Source: an uncultured Eggerthella sp.
Lineage (GTDB): Bacteria > Actinomycetota > Coriobacteriia > Coriobacteriales > Eggerthellaceae
NCBI GenBank assembly: GCA_900538545.1
Contig: UPYK01000014.1
Span: 1 to 49,541 of the forward strand
Length of the DNA stretch: 49,541 bases
Direction: 5' to 3'
Positions 7,143 through 16,175 of the stretch are shown piece by piece. The notes under the pieces were generated by a model. The model was not told the DNA's origin, made no database searches, and saw only the letters and a list, made by a program, of their open reading frames with translations. A program made the translations under genes and the position numbers. Position 1 is the stretch's first letter, and every line of letters starts with the position of its first letter.

Positions 7143-8723
7143 TTATTCGAGGGAGAAGTCGATCGCATCTACATCCAATCGTGGATAGAGCGGCGTACCG
7201 GTCTCTACCGAAAGACCAGGCGTAAGCTGTCCCCAAGCACTGGCCGCTTCGATGTCGGTGATATCAGTGACATCTCCCAGACCCATGCGATTGAAGACCT
7301 CATTTGAAGTGGTAGGCATGAACGGTGCCATGAACAACGCGATGATGCGGATCGCCTCGAGTGCGTTGTAGATGACCGCAGCAAGTTCATCGGCGGTTAC
7401 TTCGCTCTTAGCAAGGTTCCAGGGAGCAGAATCTTCCACATAGAGGTTCACACGGCTCGCAAGCTTCTGCACCGCAGCGGCCGCCGCAGAAAAATCGACG
7501 TTCGCCATAGCTTCGTCGTATTCCTTGTACAGATCAGCAGCTATCTCAGCGAGCGGATTGTCCTCTGCACCGGCAGGAGGCGTAGGCACCACGCCATCGA
7601 AATACTTGTTCGTCATGTTGAACACACGCGATACGAGGTTGCCCCAAGTATTCGCCAGATCGGCATTGTAGACCTGCACCATGCGCTCGATCGAGATGGA
7701 ACCATCGTGACCGAACTGCACATCGGAAAGGAAATAGTAGCGATACGGATCCACGCCAAAGACCTCGACCAGATCCGCGGGCTTCAAAGCATTGCCGCGC
7801 GATTTCGACATCTTCTCACCCTTGGTGAGCAAGAAGCCATGGCCGAAGACCGTGTGCGTGATTGGCATACCAGCTGCCATGAGCATGGCGGGCCAAATAA
7901 CGCAGTGGAAACGGATGATATCCTTGCCCACGAAGTGATACTGCATGGGCCACGCTGCCTCATATTCTGCAGCGCGCTCAGGATCGCTATAGCCGATGCC
8001 TGTAAGATACGCCAGAAGCGCATCCGCCCACACATAGGCTACATGACCTTCATCGAAGGGCAGCGGAACGCCCCAATCGAAGGTTGAACGCGAAATGGAA
8101 AGGTCCTTAAGGCCGCTCTTCACGAACGAAACAATCTCGTTCTTACGCGTGACCGGGCGGATGAAATCAGGGTTCTCCTCGTAGAATTCGAGCAGCTTGT
8201 CTTCGAAATCGGAAAGTTTGAAGAACCAGTTCTCTTCCCCGCTCGTCTTCTGAACAGGGCGCTTGCAATCAGGGCAAACGTATTCGCCCTCCTCGTTCTT
8301 CTCGAGGTCGGATTCAGCGTAGTAGGTTTCTTCGTGAACGCAGTACCAACCTTCATAGGCTCCCTTATACAGAAAGCCTTTTTCATACAGATCGTTCCAG
8401 AACTTGCGCACGGTCTCAGCGTGACGCGGTTCGGTGGTACGCACAAAATCGGTGTAGGTGATATCGAGCATGTCCCATGCGTCGCGGAATGCAGGCTCCA
8501 TCGAATCGCACCACTCCTGCGGCTCCATATCGTGAGCGGCAGCCGTGTCTGCGACCTTTTGACCATGCTCGTCCATACCGGTAACGAACGAGACATCATA
8601 GCCATTCATACGCTCATAACGCGCGAGCGCATCAGCTGCGATCGTGGTGTAGGCGGTTCCCAGGTGCGGAGCTGCATTTACATAGTAGATAGGCGTAGTG
8701 AGTGCATAAGCGCCTTTTGACAT
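7143..8723 (-). CDS. metG: methionine--tRNA ligase
   Basis: Class I aminoacyl-tRNA synthetase charging tRNA-Met. The 526-residue form lacks the C-terminal EMAP/Trbp111-like dimerisation domain. The HIGH-type motif PHLGTAY is at residues 19-25, and KMSKS is at 304-308. A partial zinc-knob with CPDC at 150-153 is visible. The ATG at 8723 begins the conserved ALTTPIYYVN segment; an upstream in-frame ATG at 8789 adds 22 non-conserved residues. No T-box leader fits in the 100 bases between it and ackA. Confidence 0.95.
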   Translation of the reverse strand: MSKGAYALTTPIYYVNAAPHLGTAYTTIAADALARYERMNGYDVSFVTGMDEHGQKVADTAAAHDMEPQEWCDSMEPAFRDAWDMLDITYTDFVRTTEPRHAETVRKFWNDLYEKGFLYKGAYEGWYCVHEETYYAESDLEKNEEGEYVCPDCKRPVQKTSGEENWFFKLSDFEDKLLEFYEENPDFIRPVTRKNEIVSFVKSGLKDLSISRSTFDWGVPLPFDEGHVAYVWADALLAYLTGIGYSDPERAAEYEAAWPMQYHFVGKDIIRFHCVIWPAMLMAAGMPITHTVFGHGFLLTKGEKMSKSRGNALKPADLVEVFGVDPYRYYFLSDVQFGHDGSISIERMVQVYNADLANTWGNLVSRVFNMTNKYFDGVVPTPPAGAEDNPLAEIAADLYKEYDEAMANVDFSAAAAAVQKLASRVNLYVEDSAPWNLAKSEVTADELAAVIYNALEAIRIIALFMAPFMPTTSNEVFNRMGLGDVTDITDIEAASAWGQLTPGLSVETGTPLYPRLDVDAIDFSLE

Positions 8724-8824
8724 TGGAACGACTCGCTTTCTGATCAGGTGAGAGCACATGATGCTCGCCCGATCGCTCGTTTGGTGCACAGTGTTTTGAT
8801 AAGAAGGTCGAATACCCGAAACGT

Positions 8825-10075
8825 TTAGCGCCCCTCAGTGCTGAATTCATCCTGAACAGATGAAACAGGGATGATCTGAGAAGCTTCATGCACGATCTCG
8901 TACGTGTCGCGTGCGATCATGTATTCCTCGTCGGTCGGGATGACGATGATGGTCACATCCGAATTATCGGTCGAGATGATACGTTCGAAGCCGCGCTGCT
9001 TGTTCTTTTCAGGATCGAGGATGATGCCGAGAGGCTGGAAACCGGAGAAGATCATGCGACGCATCTTCTGGCAATTCTCGCCCACACCCGCAGAGAGCAC
9101 GATCGCGTCTGCGCCTGACATGAGCGCGAGATACTGCCCGATATATTTCTTGCAGATCGATGAATACATCTCGTACGCGAGGATCGCACGCTCATCGCCC
9201 GCATTCGAAGCGTCACGCACCATACGAAGATCGTTGCTGATGCCAGAAACGCCCAAAAGACCCGATTTCTTGTTGAGCACATCGTTGACCTCTTCGGTAG
9301 AAAGCCCTTCGTGCTCCATCAAAAACGTTACGATCGCAGGGTCGATCGAACCTGAACGCGTACCCATCATGAGGCCATCGAGCGGCGTGAAGCCCATCGA
9401 AGTATCGACCGGGATACCGTGATCGACTGCCGTTATCGAACAACCATTGCCCAAATGACAGGTGATGATGCGAAGATCGCTCAGGTCTTCACCAAGGATC
9501 GCAGCGGCGCGTTCGGAAAGATACCTATGGGACGTACCATGGAACCCATATTTGCGGATGCCGTACTTCTCGTAGTATTCGTACGGAATCGGGTACATAT
9601 ATGCTTTTGCGGGCATGGTCTGGAAGAAGGCCGTATCGAACACCGCCACTTGTGGGGTGTCCGGCATGAGCTCTCGACAAGCTCTGATGCCAGCGACCGC
9701 TGCTTTGTTGTGAAGCGGAGCGAGTTCTGCCAGCTCCTCGATCTTCGCGATGACATCATCATCGATGAAGGCCGAGCGATCGAAGTATTCGCCACCATGC
9801 ACGACACGATGCCCGACCGAGCTGATCTCGTCAAGCGACGCGATGACCGGATCATCCCCAGAAAGAAGAGAATCGATGACGAGTTTGAGTGCTTCAGTGT
9901 GATCTTTCAGAGGTTCCTCGATCAAAACCTCATTATCGTCAACACGATGCTTGCGGAAAGCATCGGGAGAACCGACGCGCTCGCACAAACCGCGCGCAAG
10001 CACCTTATTGGAATTGAGATCGACGAGTTGATACTTGAGCGACGAAGATCCTGCATTGATAACGAGGGTTTTCAA
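8825..10075 (-). CDS. ackA: acetate kinase
   Basis: Converts acetyl phosphate and ADP to acetate and ATP, the substrate-level phosphorylation step of anaerobic fermentation. The protein is 416 residues, a normal length. It opens with the phosphate-binding VINAGSSSLKYQL and has FDTAFFQTMP, GFHGTSHRYL and HLGNGCS. The start codon is TTG (10073-10075), set by GGAAGGAG five bases upstream. No phosphotransacetylase gene is adjacent, so its partner must lie elsewhere. A -10 match TATAAT lies at 10104-10109 on this strand. Confidence 0.95.
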   Translation of the reverse strand: MKTLVINAGSSSLKYQLVDLNSNKVLARGLCERVGSPDAFRKHRVDDNEVLIEEPLKDHTEALKLVIDSLLSGDDPVIASLDEISSVGHRVVHGGEYFDRSAFIDDDVIAKIEELAELAPLHNKAAVAGIRACRELMPDTPQVAVFDTAFFQTMPAKAYMYPIPYEYYEKYGIRKYGFHGTSHRYLSERAAAILGEDLSDLRIITCHLGNGCSITAVDHGIPVDTSMGFTPLDGLMMGTRSGSIDPAIVTFLMEHEGLSTEEVNDVLNKKSGLLGVSGISNDLRMVRDASNAGDERAILAYEMYSSICKKYIGQYLALMSGADAIVLSAGVGENCQKMRRMIFSGFQPLGIILDPEKNKQRGFERIISTDNSDVTIIVIPTDEEYMIARDTYEIVHEASQIIPVSSVQDEFSTEGR

Positions 10076-10103
10076 CGAAACTCCTTCCGAAAGCCTTTGA
10101 ATA

Positions 10104-10109
10104 ATTATA
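10104..10109 (-). promoter_or_regulatory. candidate -10 box for ackA
   Basis: A perfect TATAAT on the minus strand, 28 bases upstream of the TTG start. No recognisable -35 is found at 16-18 bases. Confidence 0.4.
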
Positions 10110-10215
10110 CGTTCTGACCTTGGAGGGCTTCTTAACGCACGATGGCTTTATCGGTGACTGGGTGGACGGCTGCGCACGCAACCCGAACGGAACACCTCAC
10201 CCTTATCAGGCGAGA

Positions 10216-10464
10216 CTAAGCCTTGGAAAGTTCTGTATCGGTTTGCGTATCGTCGATGTTCGTATCAAGCTCGCCCATGAGCACCTCGACCTTTTGCTGC
10301 GCATCGGCGAGGCTCGATTTAAGATAGCGCAGAAGCGCGACCCCGCGCTCGTATTTCACAAGGCTCTCTTCAAGCTCGAGCGTATTGCTCTCGAGCGCCT
10401 CTACGATCGCAGAGAGCTCATTCATCGCTTCACGGAATGTGAGGGTAATCTCTTCGTTTGCCAT
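10216..10464 (-). CDS. xseB: exodeoxyribonuclease VII small subunit
   Basis: The 82-residue small subunit of the ATP-independent single-strand exonuclease VII. The helical signature FREAMNELSAIVEALESNTLELEESLVKYERGV is distinctive for XseB, with residues 8-40 covering the conserved helices. The ATG follows AAGGAGAG, and the gene starts 41 bases after xseA on the same strand, so the two subunits are coexpressed. The C-terminal DTNIDDTQTDTELSKA is non-conserved. Confidence 0.93.
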   Translation of the reverse strand: MANEEITLTFREAMNELSAIVEALESNTLELEESLVKYERGVALLRYLKSSLADAQQKVEVLMGELDTNIDDTQTDTELSKA

Positions 10465-10505
10465 AATCTCTCCTTACAGGGCCGAACCCTACGAATCAAA
10501 ACGGA

Positions 10506-11990
10506 TCAGTTTGTCTCTTCGAATTCGATGATGACCTCTTCATGCGTAGCAGCAACCGCGCAATCGATAACGCCATCTGATACTTGGATCGACAGCCTAT
10601 CATTCGGCTTAACGCCTTCGATGCTCTTCACCAGCGCACCTGAAGCATCGTTCGTGATCGACCAACCACGCGCGAGTGCTCCCAGTGGTGAAAGGTCATT
10701 CAGCCGTGCGCTCGCAAGGGCTGCTTGATTGAAGAAGCGCTCGAGCACGGTCTTGCCCGTGTTCGCCATCGCAAGATCGTAGAGCGACAGGTCATGGTTG
10801 CGTGCGGTGAACTGGGCATCAAGGCTCGTAGCGAAGGTGCGCGCCAGCTGATCAAGCGATTGAAGCTGTGAGGTGATCATATGCGGAAGCGCGCTCGTAA
10901 GACGCAGCCCCACACCTTCGAGCTTCACCTTATCCGCTTCTCCAAAACGTCCAAGAGCACCTTCCAAACGCGCCTGCGTATGATCGAGCCACTGAAGATC
11001 GTTGGCATAGAGATAGTGCGCATCCCTAAAGAGCGGACGGTTCTCAAAAGCATTCACGTAGTTGATCGAGCGTTCGATGCGATGCAAGAAGACCTGGCTC
11101 ATACGTGCGCCGAACGAATCGAGCGCTTCCAAAAGCTCAAAACGGCTCGGACTGACCGCTTCGGCTGCAGCTGTTGGAGTCGAAGCGCGCACGTCGGCGA
11201 CCATGTCGGCGATCGAGGTATCAGGTTCGTGCCCGATACCCGTGATGATAGGCACAGGACTTTGCGCGATGAAGCGCGCAAGGGTCTCATCGTTGAACGG
11301 CATGAGATCTTCGAAGGACCCACCGCCGCGCACGAGCAGCACTTCTTCAGCTCCCGCACGAATGACCGTCTCAAGCCCCGAGATAAGATCGGCAGCAGCC
11401 TGCTTCCCTTCTACCGGAACACCCGCGAAAAGGATCTTCACAAGCGGATAGCGACGGCGCAGCGTGCGCAGAACATCATGCACAGCAGCTCCACGCGGAG
11501 AGGTGACAAGACCGATCGTAGAAGGATACGCGACCACGCTTCGTTTACGCGCAGGATCCATCAGGCCTTCGTTCTTCAGCATGAGCGCCCGTTTAGCAAC
11601 TTGTGCACGCAGATCGCCTTCACCAGCGAGCTTGAGCGAAGACACATCGAAATTCATACGCCCCTTTGGCGTGAATATCGTGAACTTGCCCACCACTTCA
11701 ACACGTGCACCTAAACGGAGCGGAACTCCGGCACTCTTGTAGCGGTTCATCCACATAAGACACGGCAGCGCCGAGTTCTCGTCTTTGATCGTGAAGTAGA
11801 CCGCCTTGTAGCCAGGCTTCTGATTGAGCTCGCTCACCTCGCCCACGATATGGAAGGCATTTTCGGAGATGATCGATTTTGCGATATTGAGCGCTGCTGA
11901 GACGCTGAGCGCCTTGCGTTCGTTGACGGGACGCTCTTCAGCTGGCACGTTCGAAGCGGAATCGAAGCGTTCGTTCGACGAAAAGGTCAT
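10506..11990 (-). CDS. xseA: exodeoxyribonuclease VII large subunit
   Basis: Catalytic subunit of exonuclease VII, which degrades single-stranded DNA from both ends. It has 494 residues. The N-terminal OB-fold includes the VGEVSE segment and is followed by the catalytic domain with RGGGSFEDLMPFNDE and ITGIGHEPDTSIADMVAD; a long helical region and a short C-terminal domain follow. The first 25 residues are poorly conserved. The gene begins nine bases after the zinc peptidase gene and precedes xseB, suggesting a three-gene operon. Confidence 0.95.
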   Translation of the reverse strand: MTFSSNERFDSASNVPAEERPVNERKALSVSAALNIAKSIISENAFHIVGEVSELNQKPGYKAVYFTIKDENSALPCLMWMNRYKSAGVPLRLGARVEVVGKFTIFTPKGRMNFDVSSLKLAGEGDLRAQVAKRALMLKNEGLMDPARKRSVVAYPSTIGLVTSPRGAAVHDVLRTLRRRYPLVKILFAGVPVEGKQAAADLISGLETVIRAGAEEVLLVRGGGSFEDLMPFNDETLARFIAQSPVPIITGIGHEPDTSIADMVADVRASTPTAAAEAVSPSRFELLEALDSFGARMSQVFLHRIERSINYVNAFENRPLFRDAHYLYANDLQWLDHTQARLEGALGRFGEADKVKLEGVGLRLTSALPHMITSQLQSLDQLARTFATSLDAQFTARNHDLSLYDLAMANTGKTVLERFFNQAALASARLNDLSPLGALARGWSITNDASGALVKSIEGVKPNDRLSIQVSDGVIDCAVAATHEEVIIEFEETN

Positions 11991-11999
11991 CGTGAACGC

Positions 12000-12665
12000 C
12001 TAGTTGTCTCGCGCAGAGAGCAAATAGAGCAACTGCAGGATGGAAATGAGCGCCGCTGCCAAATAGGTGAAAGCGCAAGCGCGCAATACGCTGGCTGCAC
12101 CCGCTTGTTCGCCACCCGGAATACCGGTCGATTGCATATAGGCGAGCGCACGGCGGCTTGCGTCGAATTCTACGGGCAGCGTAACGATCTGGAAGAGGAC
12201 CGCGACCGCATAGAGCGCGATCGCAACATCAACGAGACCGATCACGTTCAGGATAATGCCAGCGAGCAGGATGAAGATCCAGGTGTTCGAGGCGAGATTC
12301 ACCACAGGCACGAGCGCAGAGCGCACCTTCATAGGTTTGTAGTCTTGTGCGAACTGGCACGCATGCCCCACCTCATGACAAGCAGTTGCGGTTGCTGTGA
12401 TCGAACGACCGTTATACGAATCGGGTCCGAGCGTGATCGAGTTATCCTTCGGATTGAAGAAGTCTTGTCCTTCTCTTCCCATGCGCACTTCAACGCCCTG
12501 GATGCCGTAGTAGTTGAGCATGCCAACGGCAACATCACGGCCGGTCATCTGGCTGGTATTGGGCACATGAGAGTACTTATTGAGTTGATGATTCACATAC
12601 CCTTGCGCGCCGAAACCGATCGCAAAGGTAACGAGTATGAGCAAAAGATAGGTCACGTGGATCAT
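12000..12665 (-). CDS. membrane zinc metallopeptidase, YugP-like (PF04298 family)
   Basis: The 221-residue integral membrane protein has an N-terminal hydrophobic segment (residues 4-20) and two to three further hydrophobic segments after residue 120. HEVGHA at residues 97-102 is the zinc-binding HExxH motif of the neutral zinc metallopeptidase family to which Bacillus YugP belongs. The substrate is unknown. The stop is TAG, nine bases before xseA. The ATG has AAGGA almost abutting it, an unusually short spacing. A linked role with exonuclease VII is not established. Confidence 0.85.
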   Translation of the reverse strand: MIHVTYLLLILVTFAIGFGAQGYVNHQLNKYSHVPNTSQMTGRDVAVGMLNYYGIQGVEVRMGREGQDFFNPKDNSITLGPDSYNGRSITATATACHEVGHACQFAQDYKPMKVRSALVPVVNLASNTWIFILLAGIILNVIGLVDVAIALYAVAVLFQIVTLPVEFDASRRALAYMQSTGIPGGEQAGAASVLRACAFTYLAAALISILQLLYLLSARDN

Positions 12666-12769
12666 TCCTTATACCGATTGAGTGGCCATAACAGAGCCGT
12701 GCCTCGTTGCAAGAACAGCACGATTCTTTTCTTGCATAGTACTTTATCGCGAGAGTGAAGCACAAAGCG

Positions 12770-13924
12770 TTATGAGCGTGTAATCTCCAGATTTCCCTCA
12801 GCAATACAAAGCGTGCACTTTCCTTCCATGAAAGCAGCGAGCTCTTCGCCGAGCATATGTCTACGCCAACCTTTCATGAGCTCGCATTCATCCCAATGAC
12901 CGCGTGCGAGTGCCACTAGTTCACTGTGGGGCGCGAGTGTTTGAGGGGCGATGTCGTTCTCACGAGCGATCTTGCGCGCTATTCCAGAGAGCACATCGAC
13001 GACCGCATCGACATTCTGCTCACTCTTCGATTTCTTCTGAATATGCGGCAGCTCATCTTCAGGGCAGTTCAGACCCTTCTTGATGCATTCGAGCACCTTG
13101 CGCGCCTGGTTCGTGCGCAGCGATTCGCGCATTCCACGCACCATGTAAAGCTCATCGAGCGTCGTAGCTTCCCTACGACATGCTTCAACGATCTGCTCAT
13201 CGGAAAGAATCCATTTACGAGGGATGTTGCGACTCTGAGCTTCGAGTTCACGCCATGCAGCCACTTCACGCGCGGCAGCAAGCTGATGATTCTTGAGCTG
13301 ATTAACGCGCTTGAGTTTGAGGAAGCGCGTATAAGGGTCGCTTATATAGCGATCGGGCTCGCTCAGCTCCTCAAACGATTCAGTGAGCCATGCAAGGCGA
13401 TCCTTGCTCTTGAGCGCCTCGACCATCTTCTCATGAATCTCAGGCAGATAGAGCACGTCTTCAGCAGCGTAGCGAATCTGAGACGGAGAAAGCGGCCGGT
13501 GCGACCAATCAGTGAATGAATCCTTCTTCGCAAGCTCAACATCGCAGTACTGGGAGACCAATAGCGCATACGAAGGCTGCTGATTCTTGCCGAGCAGCGT
13601 TGCTGCGATCTGCGTATCGAACACTGGAGCAGGCAGTACTCCTGTCTCACGCAGGAGTATCTCCATGTCTTGGCTGCACGCATGGAAGATCTTCAAGATG
13701 TTCGGATTCGTGAAGGGTTGCGCCAGCGGTTTCAAGCTCTTGAGTGCAAGCGGGTCGATGATCGCGATCATGCCTTCGATGCCGATCTGCACCAAACAGG
13801 TCTTCGGATAGTAGGTCTTCTCGCGAAGGAATTCGGTATCGATCGCCATATAGGGGCTCGCCTCACAAGCTTCGACGAAAGCCTGGAACGCGGATTCGGT
13901 GTCTATGAGTTGTTTCGTTGTCAT
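12770..13924 (-). CDS. rnd: ribonuclease D (DEDD exonuclease with HRDC domain)
   Basis: 3'-5' exoribonuclease that trims tRNA and other RNA ends. The 384-residue protein has the DEDD motifs: AIDTEFLRE (Asp29, Glu31), FHACSQDMEIL, and YAAEDVLYLPEIHEKM with the terminal Asp. An HRDC nucleic-acid-binding domain follows at about residues 205-285. There is no ribosome site before the ATG; TATATA lies just upstream, so the mRNA may be leaderless. It is divergent from a lipid kinase gene. Confidence 0.9.
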   Translation of the reverse strand: MTTKQLIDTESAFQAFVEACEASPYMAIDTEFLREKTYYPKTCLVQIGIEGMIAIIDPLALKSLKPLAQPFTNPNILKIFHACSQDMEILLRETGVLPAPVFDTQIAATLLGKNQQPSYALLVSQYCDVELAKKDSFTDWSHRPLSPSQIRYAAEDVLYLPEIHEKMVEALKSKDRLAWLTESFEELSEPDRYISDPYTRFLKLKRVNQLKNHQLAAAREVAAWRELEAQSRNIPRKWILSDEQIVEACRREATTLDELYMVRGMRESLRTNQARKVLECIKKGLNCPEDELPHIQKKSKSEQNVDAVVDVLSGIARKIARENDIAPQTLAPHSELVALARGHWDECELMKGWRRHMLGEELAAFMEGKCTLCIAEGNLEITRS

Positions 13925-13940
13925 CGTTTATATAAACCAG

Positions 13941-13970
13941 TTCTCGATCAGGACATCGAACTACTATAAT
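13941..13970 (+). promoter_or_regulatory. promoter of the lipid kinase gene at 14010
   Basis: -35 TTCTCG at 13941-13946, 18-base spacer, perfect -10 TATAAT at 13965-13970. The expected transcript start is near 13977, giving a leader of about 33 bases. Confidence 0.5.
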
Positions 13971-14009
13971 GCATTAAAGAGCATCATGAAGGAGCGCGAA
14001 GGGGCGACG

Positions 14010-14942
14010 GTGAAAGTTCTTGTCATTCATAACATCGGCTCAGGCCATGGAGCCGGAGCGATCTACGACTTCATCCGTTCCTATGCCGAAGATGGCGATA
14101 CGATCACGCTGCGCACCTTCAATGGACACACCCCTTTTGCGACCCTGCTCGAAGATGCACGCGATTACGACTTCGTAGTCGCAAGCGGAGGAGATGGCAC
14201 GATCGCTGCAGTCGCCTACGAGTTGCGCTATTCAGATATTCCCATCCTTCCCTTCCCTTCAGGAACCGCAAATTTGCTCGCTATGAATCTTTCTTCACCT
14301 AATGAACCTCATGCGCTCTGCAAAGTAGCAGATCAAGGGCAGACGATGTACTTCGATTTGGGCGAGATCGAAACCCCTGAAGCTTCGATCGGTTTCACGA
14401 TCATGGCAGGTTGTGGCTACGATGAGATCATCATGCGCCTCGCCGCACAGCATAAACAGGTACTTGGTCCGATTGCCTATTTCCATGCAGCCTTCACCAA
14501 CCCCACTCCCCCGCATTCACAGTTCGTGCTCAATATCGACGGGCAGCGTATTGAAAGCAGCGGCATCGCTGTCGTGTTCACTAATTTTTCACGCATTCAA
14601 TTCGATCTGATGGTCTCGGACATGAACTTGCCACAAGACGGATTGATTGACGTGGTTATCATCAAAACGAAGACCGCGCTCGAGCTGCTACCTACACTGG
14701 TTGCAAAGGCGGTCGATCATAGTGGCAATCTGGCCAAGAAGATCGGCAGCTTAGAGGTGTATCGCGGGCGCGAAATCACGATCGAAGCAACACCTGAGAT
14801 GTATATGGAATACGATGGCGAACCGACACGCCTTCACACCCCTTTTACGGTGCGTTGCCTGCCGAGGGCGGCGCGCTATATCGTTTCCGATGATTGCATT
14901 CGCTACTTCGAAGAGCTCAAAACAACCGCAAAGCCCGCTTAG
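14010..14942 (+). CDS. diacylglycerol/lipid kinase family protein (DAGKc domain)
   Basis: ATP-dependent lipid kinase family (DgkB/YegS/BmrU-like), 310 residues. The nucleotide-binding motif SGGDGTIAAV is canonical, followed by PFPSGTANLLA, the usual second motif. The C-terminal beta-sandwich includes MEYDGEP. The GTG at 14010 is chosen over an upstream ATG at 13986 because AAGGGG lies five bases before it and translation then begins VKVLVIHN, a typical family start. The true substrate (diacylglycerol, another lipid, or a polyprenyl) is not known. Its stop overlaps the stop of the convergent TerC gene. Confidence 0.85.
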   Translation: MKVLVIHNIGSGHGAGAIYDFIRSYAEDGDTITLRTFNGHTPFATLLEDARDYDFVVASGGDGTIAAVAYELRYSDIPILPFPSGTANLLAMNLSSPNEPHALCKVADQGQTMYFDLGEIETPEASIGFTIMAGCGYDEIIMRLAAQHKQVLGPIAYFHAAFTNPTPPHSQFVLNIDGQRIESSGIAVVFTNFSRIQFDLMVSDMNLPQDGLIDVVIIKTKTALELLPTLVAKAVDHSGNLAKKIGSLEVYRGREITIEATPEMYMEYDGEPTRLHTPFTVRCLPRAARYIVSDDCIRYFEELKTTAKPA

Positions 14943-15784
14943 TGCCGATCTTCCGTTGAATGGATCTCGCGATTCTTGCGCGCGACCCACATCTGATAGT
15001 TCTTCTTGTACTTCATCTGAATGAGCTCAAGAATGATCGAGAACACCATGGCGAAGTACACCATGAGCTTTTCGAGATGCATGTCGAGAATCTCGATCCC
15101 TGAATTGATACCCAGGCCATCAAGCGTGAGCAGAATACCGATCATCACGATGAATACGAGTGCGAGTATCTTGATCTCGGTATGTTGATTGATGAAGTTC
15201 GAGATCGCATCGATGAAGACCATCATGAGCACGACCGCGATGATAACTGCCAAGATCATGATGATGAGGTGTTGAGCAAGACCGACTGCCGTGATGACCG
15301 AGTCGATCGAGAACACCAGGTCCATGATCATGATCGTGATGACCGCTTGAGGCAACGTGATCGCGCTCCTGTGCACTTCAGGTTCATGTTGCTCTTTTTC
15401 TTCGGTCAAGTTGAGCACGCTTCTGATCTCATCGATCCCCTTGTAGATCAGATAGATTCCGCCTGCCAACAGTACAAGATCGCGCACGGAAAAGCCCATT
15501 GGTTCGCCGTGGATCTCGATGAACGGAATCGTGAAGAGCGGCGTGGTCATGTGCACGAGAAACGATGCGAAGCATAAGAAAAGGATGCGCATGAAAAGCG
15601 CACCCAAAAGACCGATCTTACGACCGAGATGCTGCTTTTCGGCAGGGAGTCGATCGGTAGTGATGGCGATGAAGACAAGGTTGTCGACCCCGAGCACGAC
15701 CTCCAAGAACAGAAGCGTAATAAGGCTGATCCATGCTTCTGGTGTGGTGAAGATCGAAAGGTCGAACATGGGCACAAATGCCAT
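14939..15784 (-). CDS. TerC family integral membrane protein
   Basis: Multi-pass membrane protein of the TerC superfamily, 281 residues with about seven hydrophobic segments. Members are linked to tellurite resistance and manganese export or metal homeostasis. The two acidic family signatures are clear: EVVLGVDNLVFI in the first segments and DLVFSIDSVITAVG in the middle. The ATG at 15784 has AAAGG directly abutting it; an in-frame GTG three codons in has better spacing from AGGATGG and may be the real start. It lies just downstream of the tRNA terminator and overlaps the convergent lipid kinase gene by four bases. Confidence 0.88.
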   Translation of the reverse strand: MAFVPMFDLSIFTTPEAWISLITLLFLEVVLGVDNLVFIAITTDRLPAEKQHLGRKIGLLGALFMRILFLCFASFLVHMTTPLFTIPFIEIHGEPMGFSVRDLVLLAGGIYLIYKGIDEIRSVLNLTEEKEQHEPEVHRSAITLPQAVITIMIMDLVFSIDSVITAVGLAQHLIIMILAVIIAVVLMMVFIDAISNFINQHTEIKILALVFIVMIGILLTLDGLGINSGIEILDMHLEKLMVYFAMVFSIILELIQMKYKKNYQMWVARKNREIHSTEDRH

Positions 15785-15791
15785 CCTTTAT

Positions 15792-15814
15792 AAAAAAGAC
15801 CGCTGAGCGGTCTT
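15792..15814 (-). terminator. terminator of the tRNA Val-Gly-Cys cluster
   Basis: On the minus strand, AAGACCGC and GCGGTCTT form an 8-base-pair stem with a 3-base loop and a T run. It starts about 10 bases beyond tRNA-Cys and ends just before the TerC start. Confidence 0.85.
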
Positions 15815-15823
15815 GAACTTGTA

Positions 15824-15897
15824 TGGAGGCGACGCCCGGACTCGAACCGGGGGTAAAAGCTTTGCAGGCTTCTGCCTTACCACTTGGCCACGTCGCC
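15824..15897 (-). tRNA. tRNA-Cys (anticodon GCA)
   Basis: The cloverleaf reads on the minus strand with acceptor GGCGACG/CGTCGCC, anticodon loop centred on GCA, and the T-loop GGTTCGAGTCC. CCA is genome-encoded (15824-15826). Last gene of the Val-Gly-Cys cluster. Confidence 0.95.
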
Positions 15898-15940
15898 ATA
15901 AAAGCCGTTGAATCTTGCGAATAACAGCTTAAATTAACAC

Positions 15941-16016
15941 TGGAGCGGACGACGGGGTTCGAACCCGCGACCCTCACCTTGGCAAGGTGATGCTCTACCA
16001 ACTGAGCCACGTCCGC
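15941..16016 (-). tRNA. tRNA-Gly (anticodon GCC)
   Basis: Acceptor GCGGACG/CGTCCGC, anticodon stem CACCT/AGGTG around GCC, T-loop GGTTCGAACCC, encoded CCA. Middle gene of the three-tRNA cluster. Confidence 0.95.
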
Positions 16017-16032
16017 ATGTTGTCTGTTTAAA

Positions 16033-16107
16033 TGGTGGGCGATACTGGGATCGAACCAGTGGCCCCCACCGTGTCGAGGTGATGCTCTCCCGCTGAGCTA
16101 ATCGCCC
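16033..16107 (-). tRNA. tRNA-Val (anticodon GAC)
   Basis: Acceptor GGGCGAT/ATCGCCC, anticodon GAC, T-loop GGTTCGATCCC, encoded CCA. First gene of the Val-Gly-Cys cluster; grouping of these three tRNAs is common in Actinomycetota. Confidence 0.95.
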
Positions 16108-16175
16108 ACTTAAACAGAATGCCTTTCAGCGGTTGATTAGTATACCTGAACCACGAAGACCGTCAAGCCCTCTGG

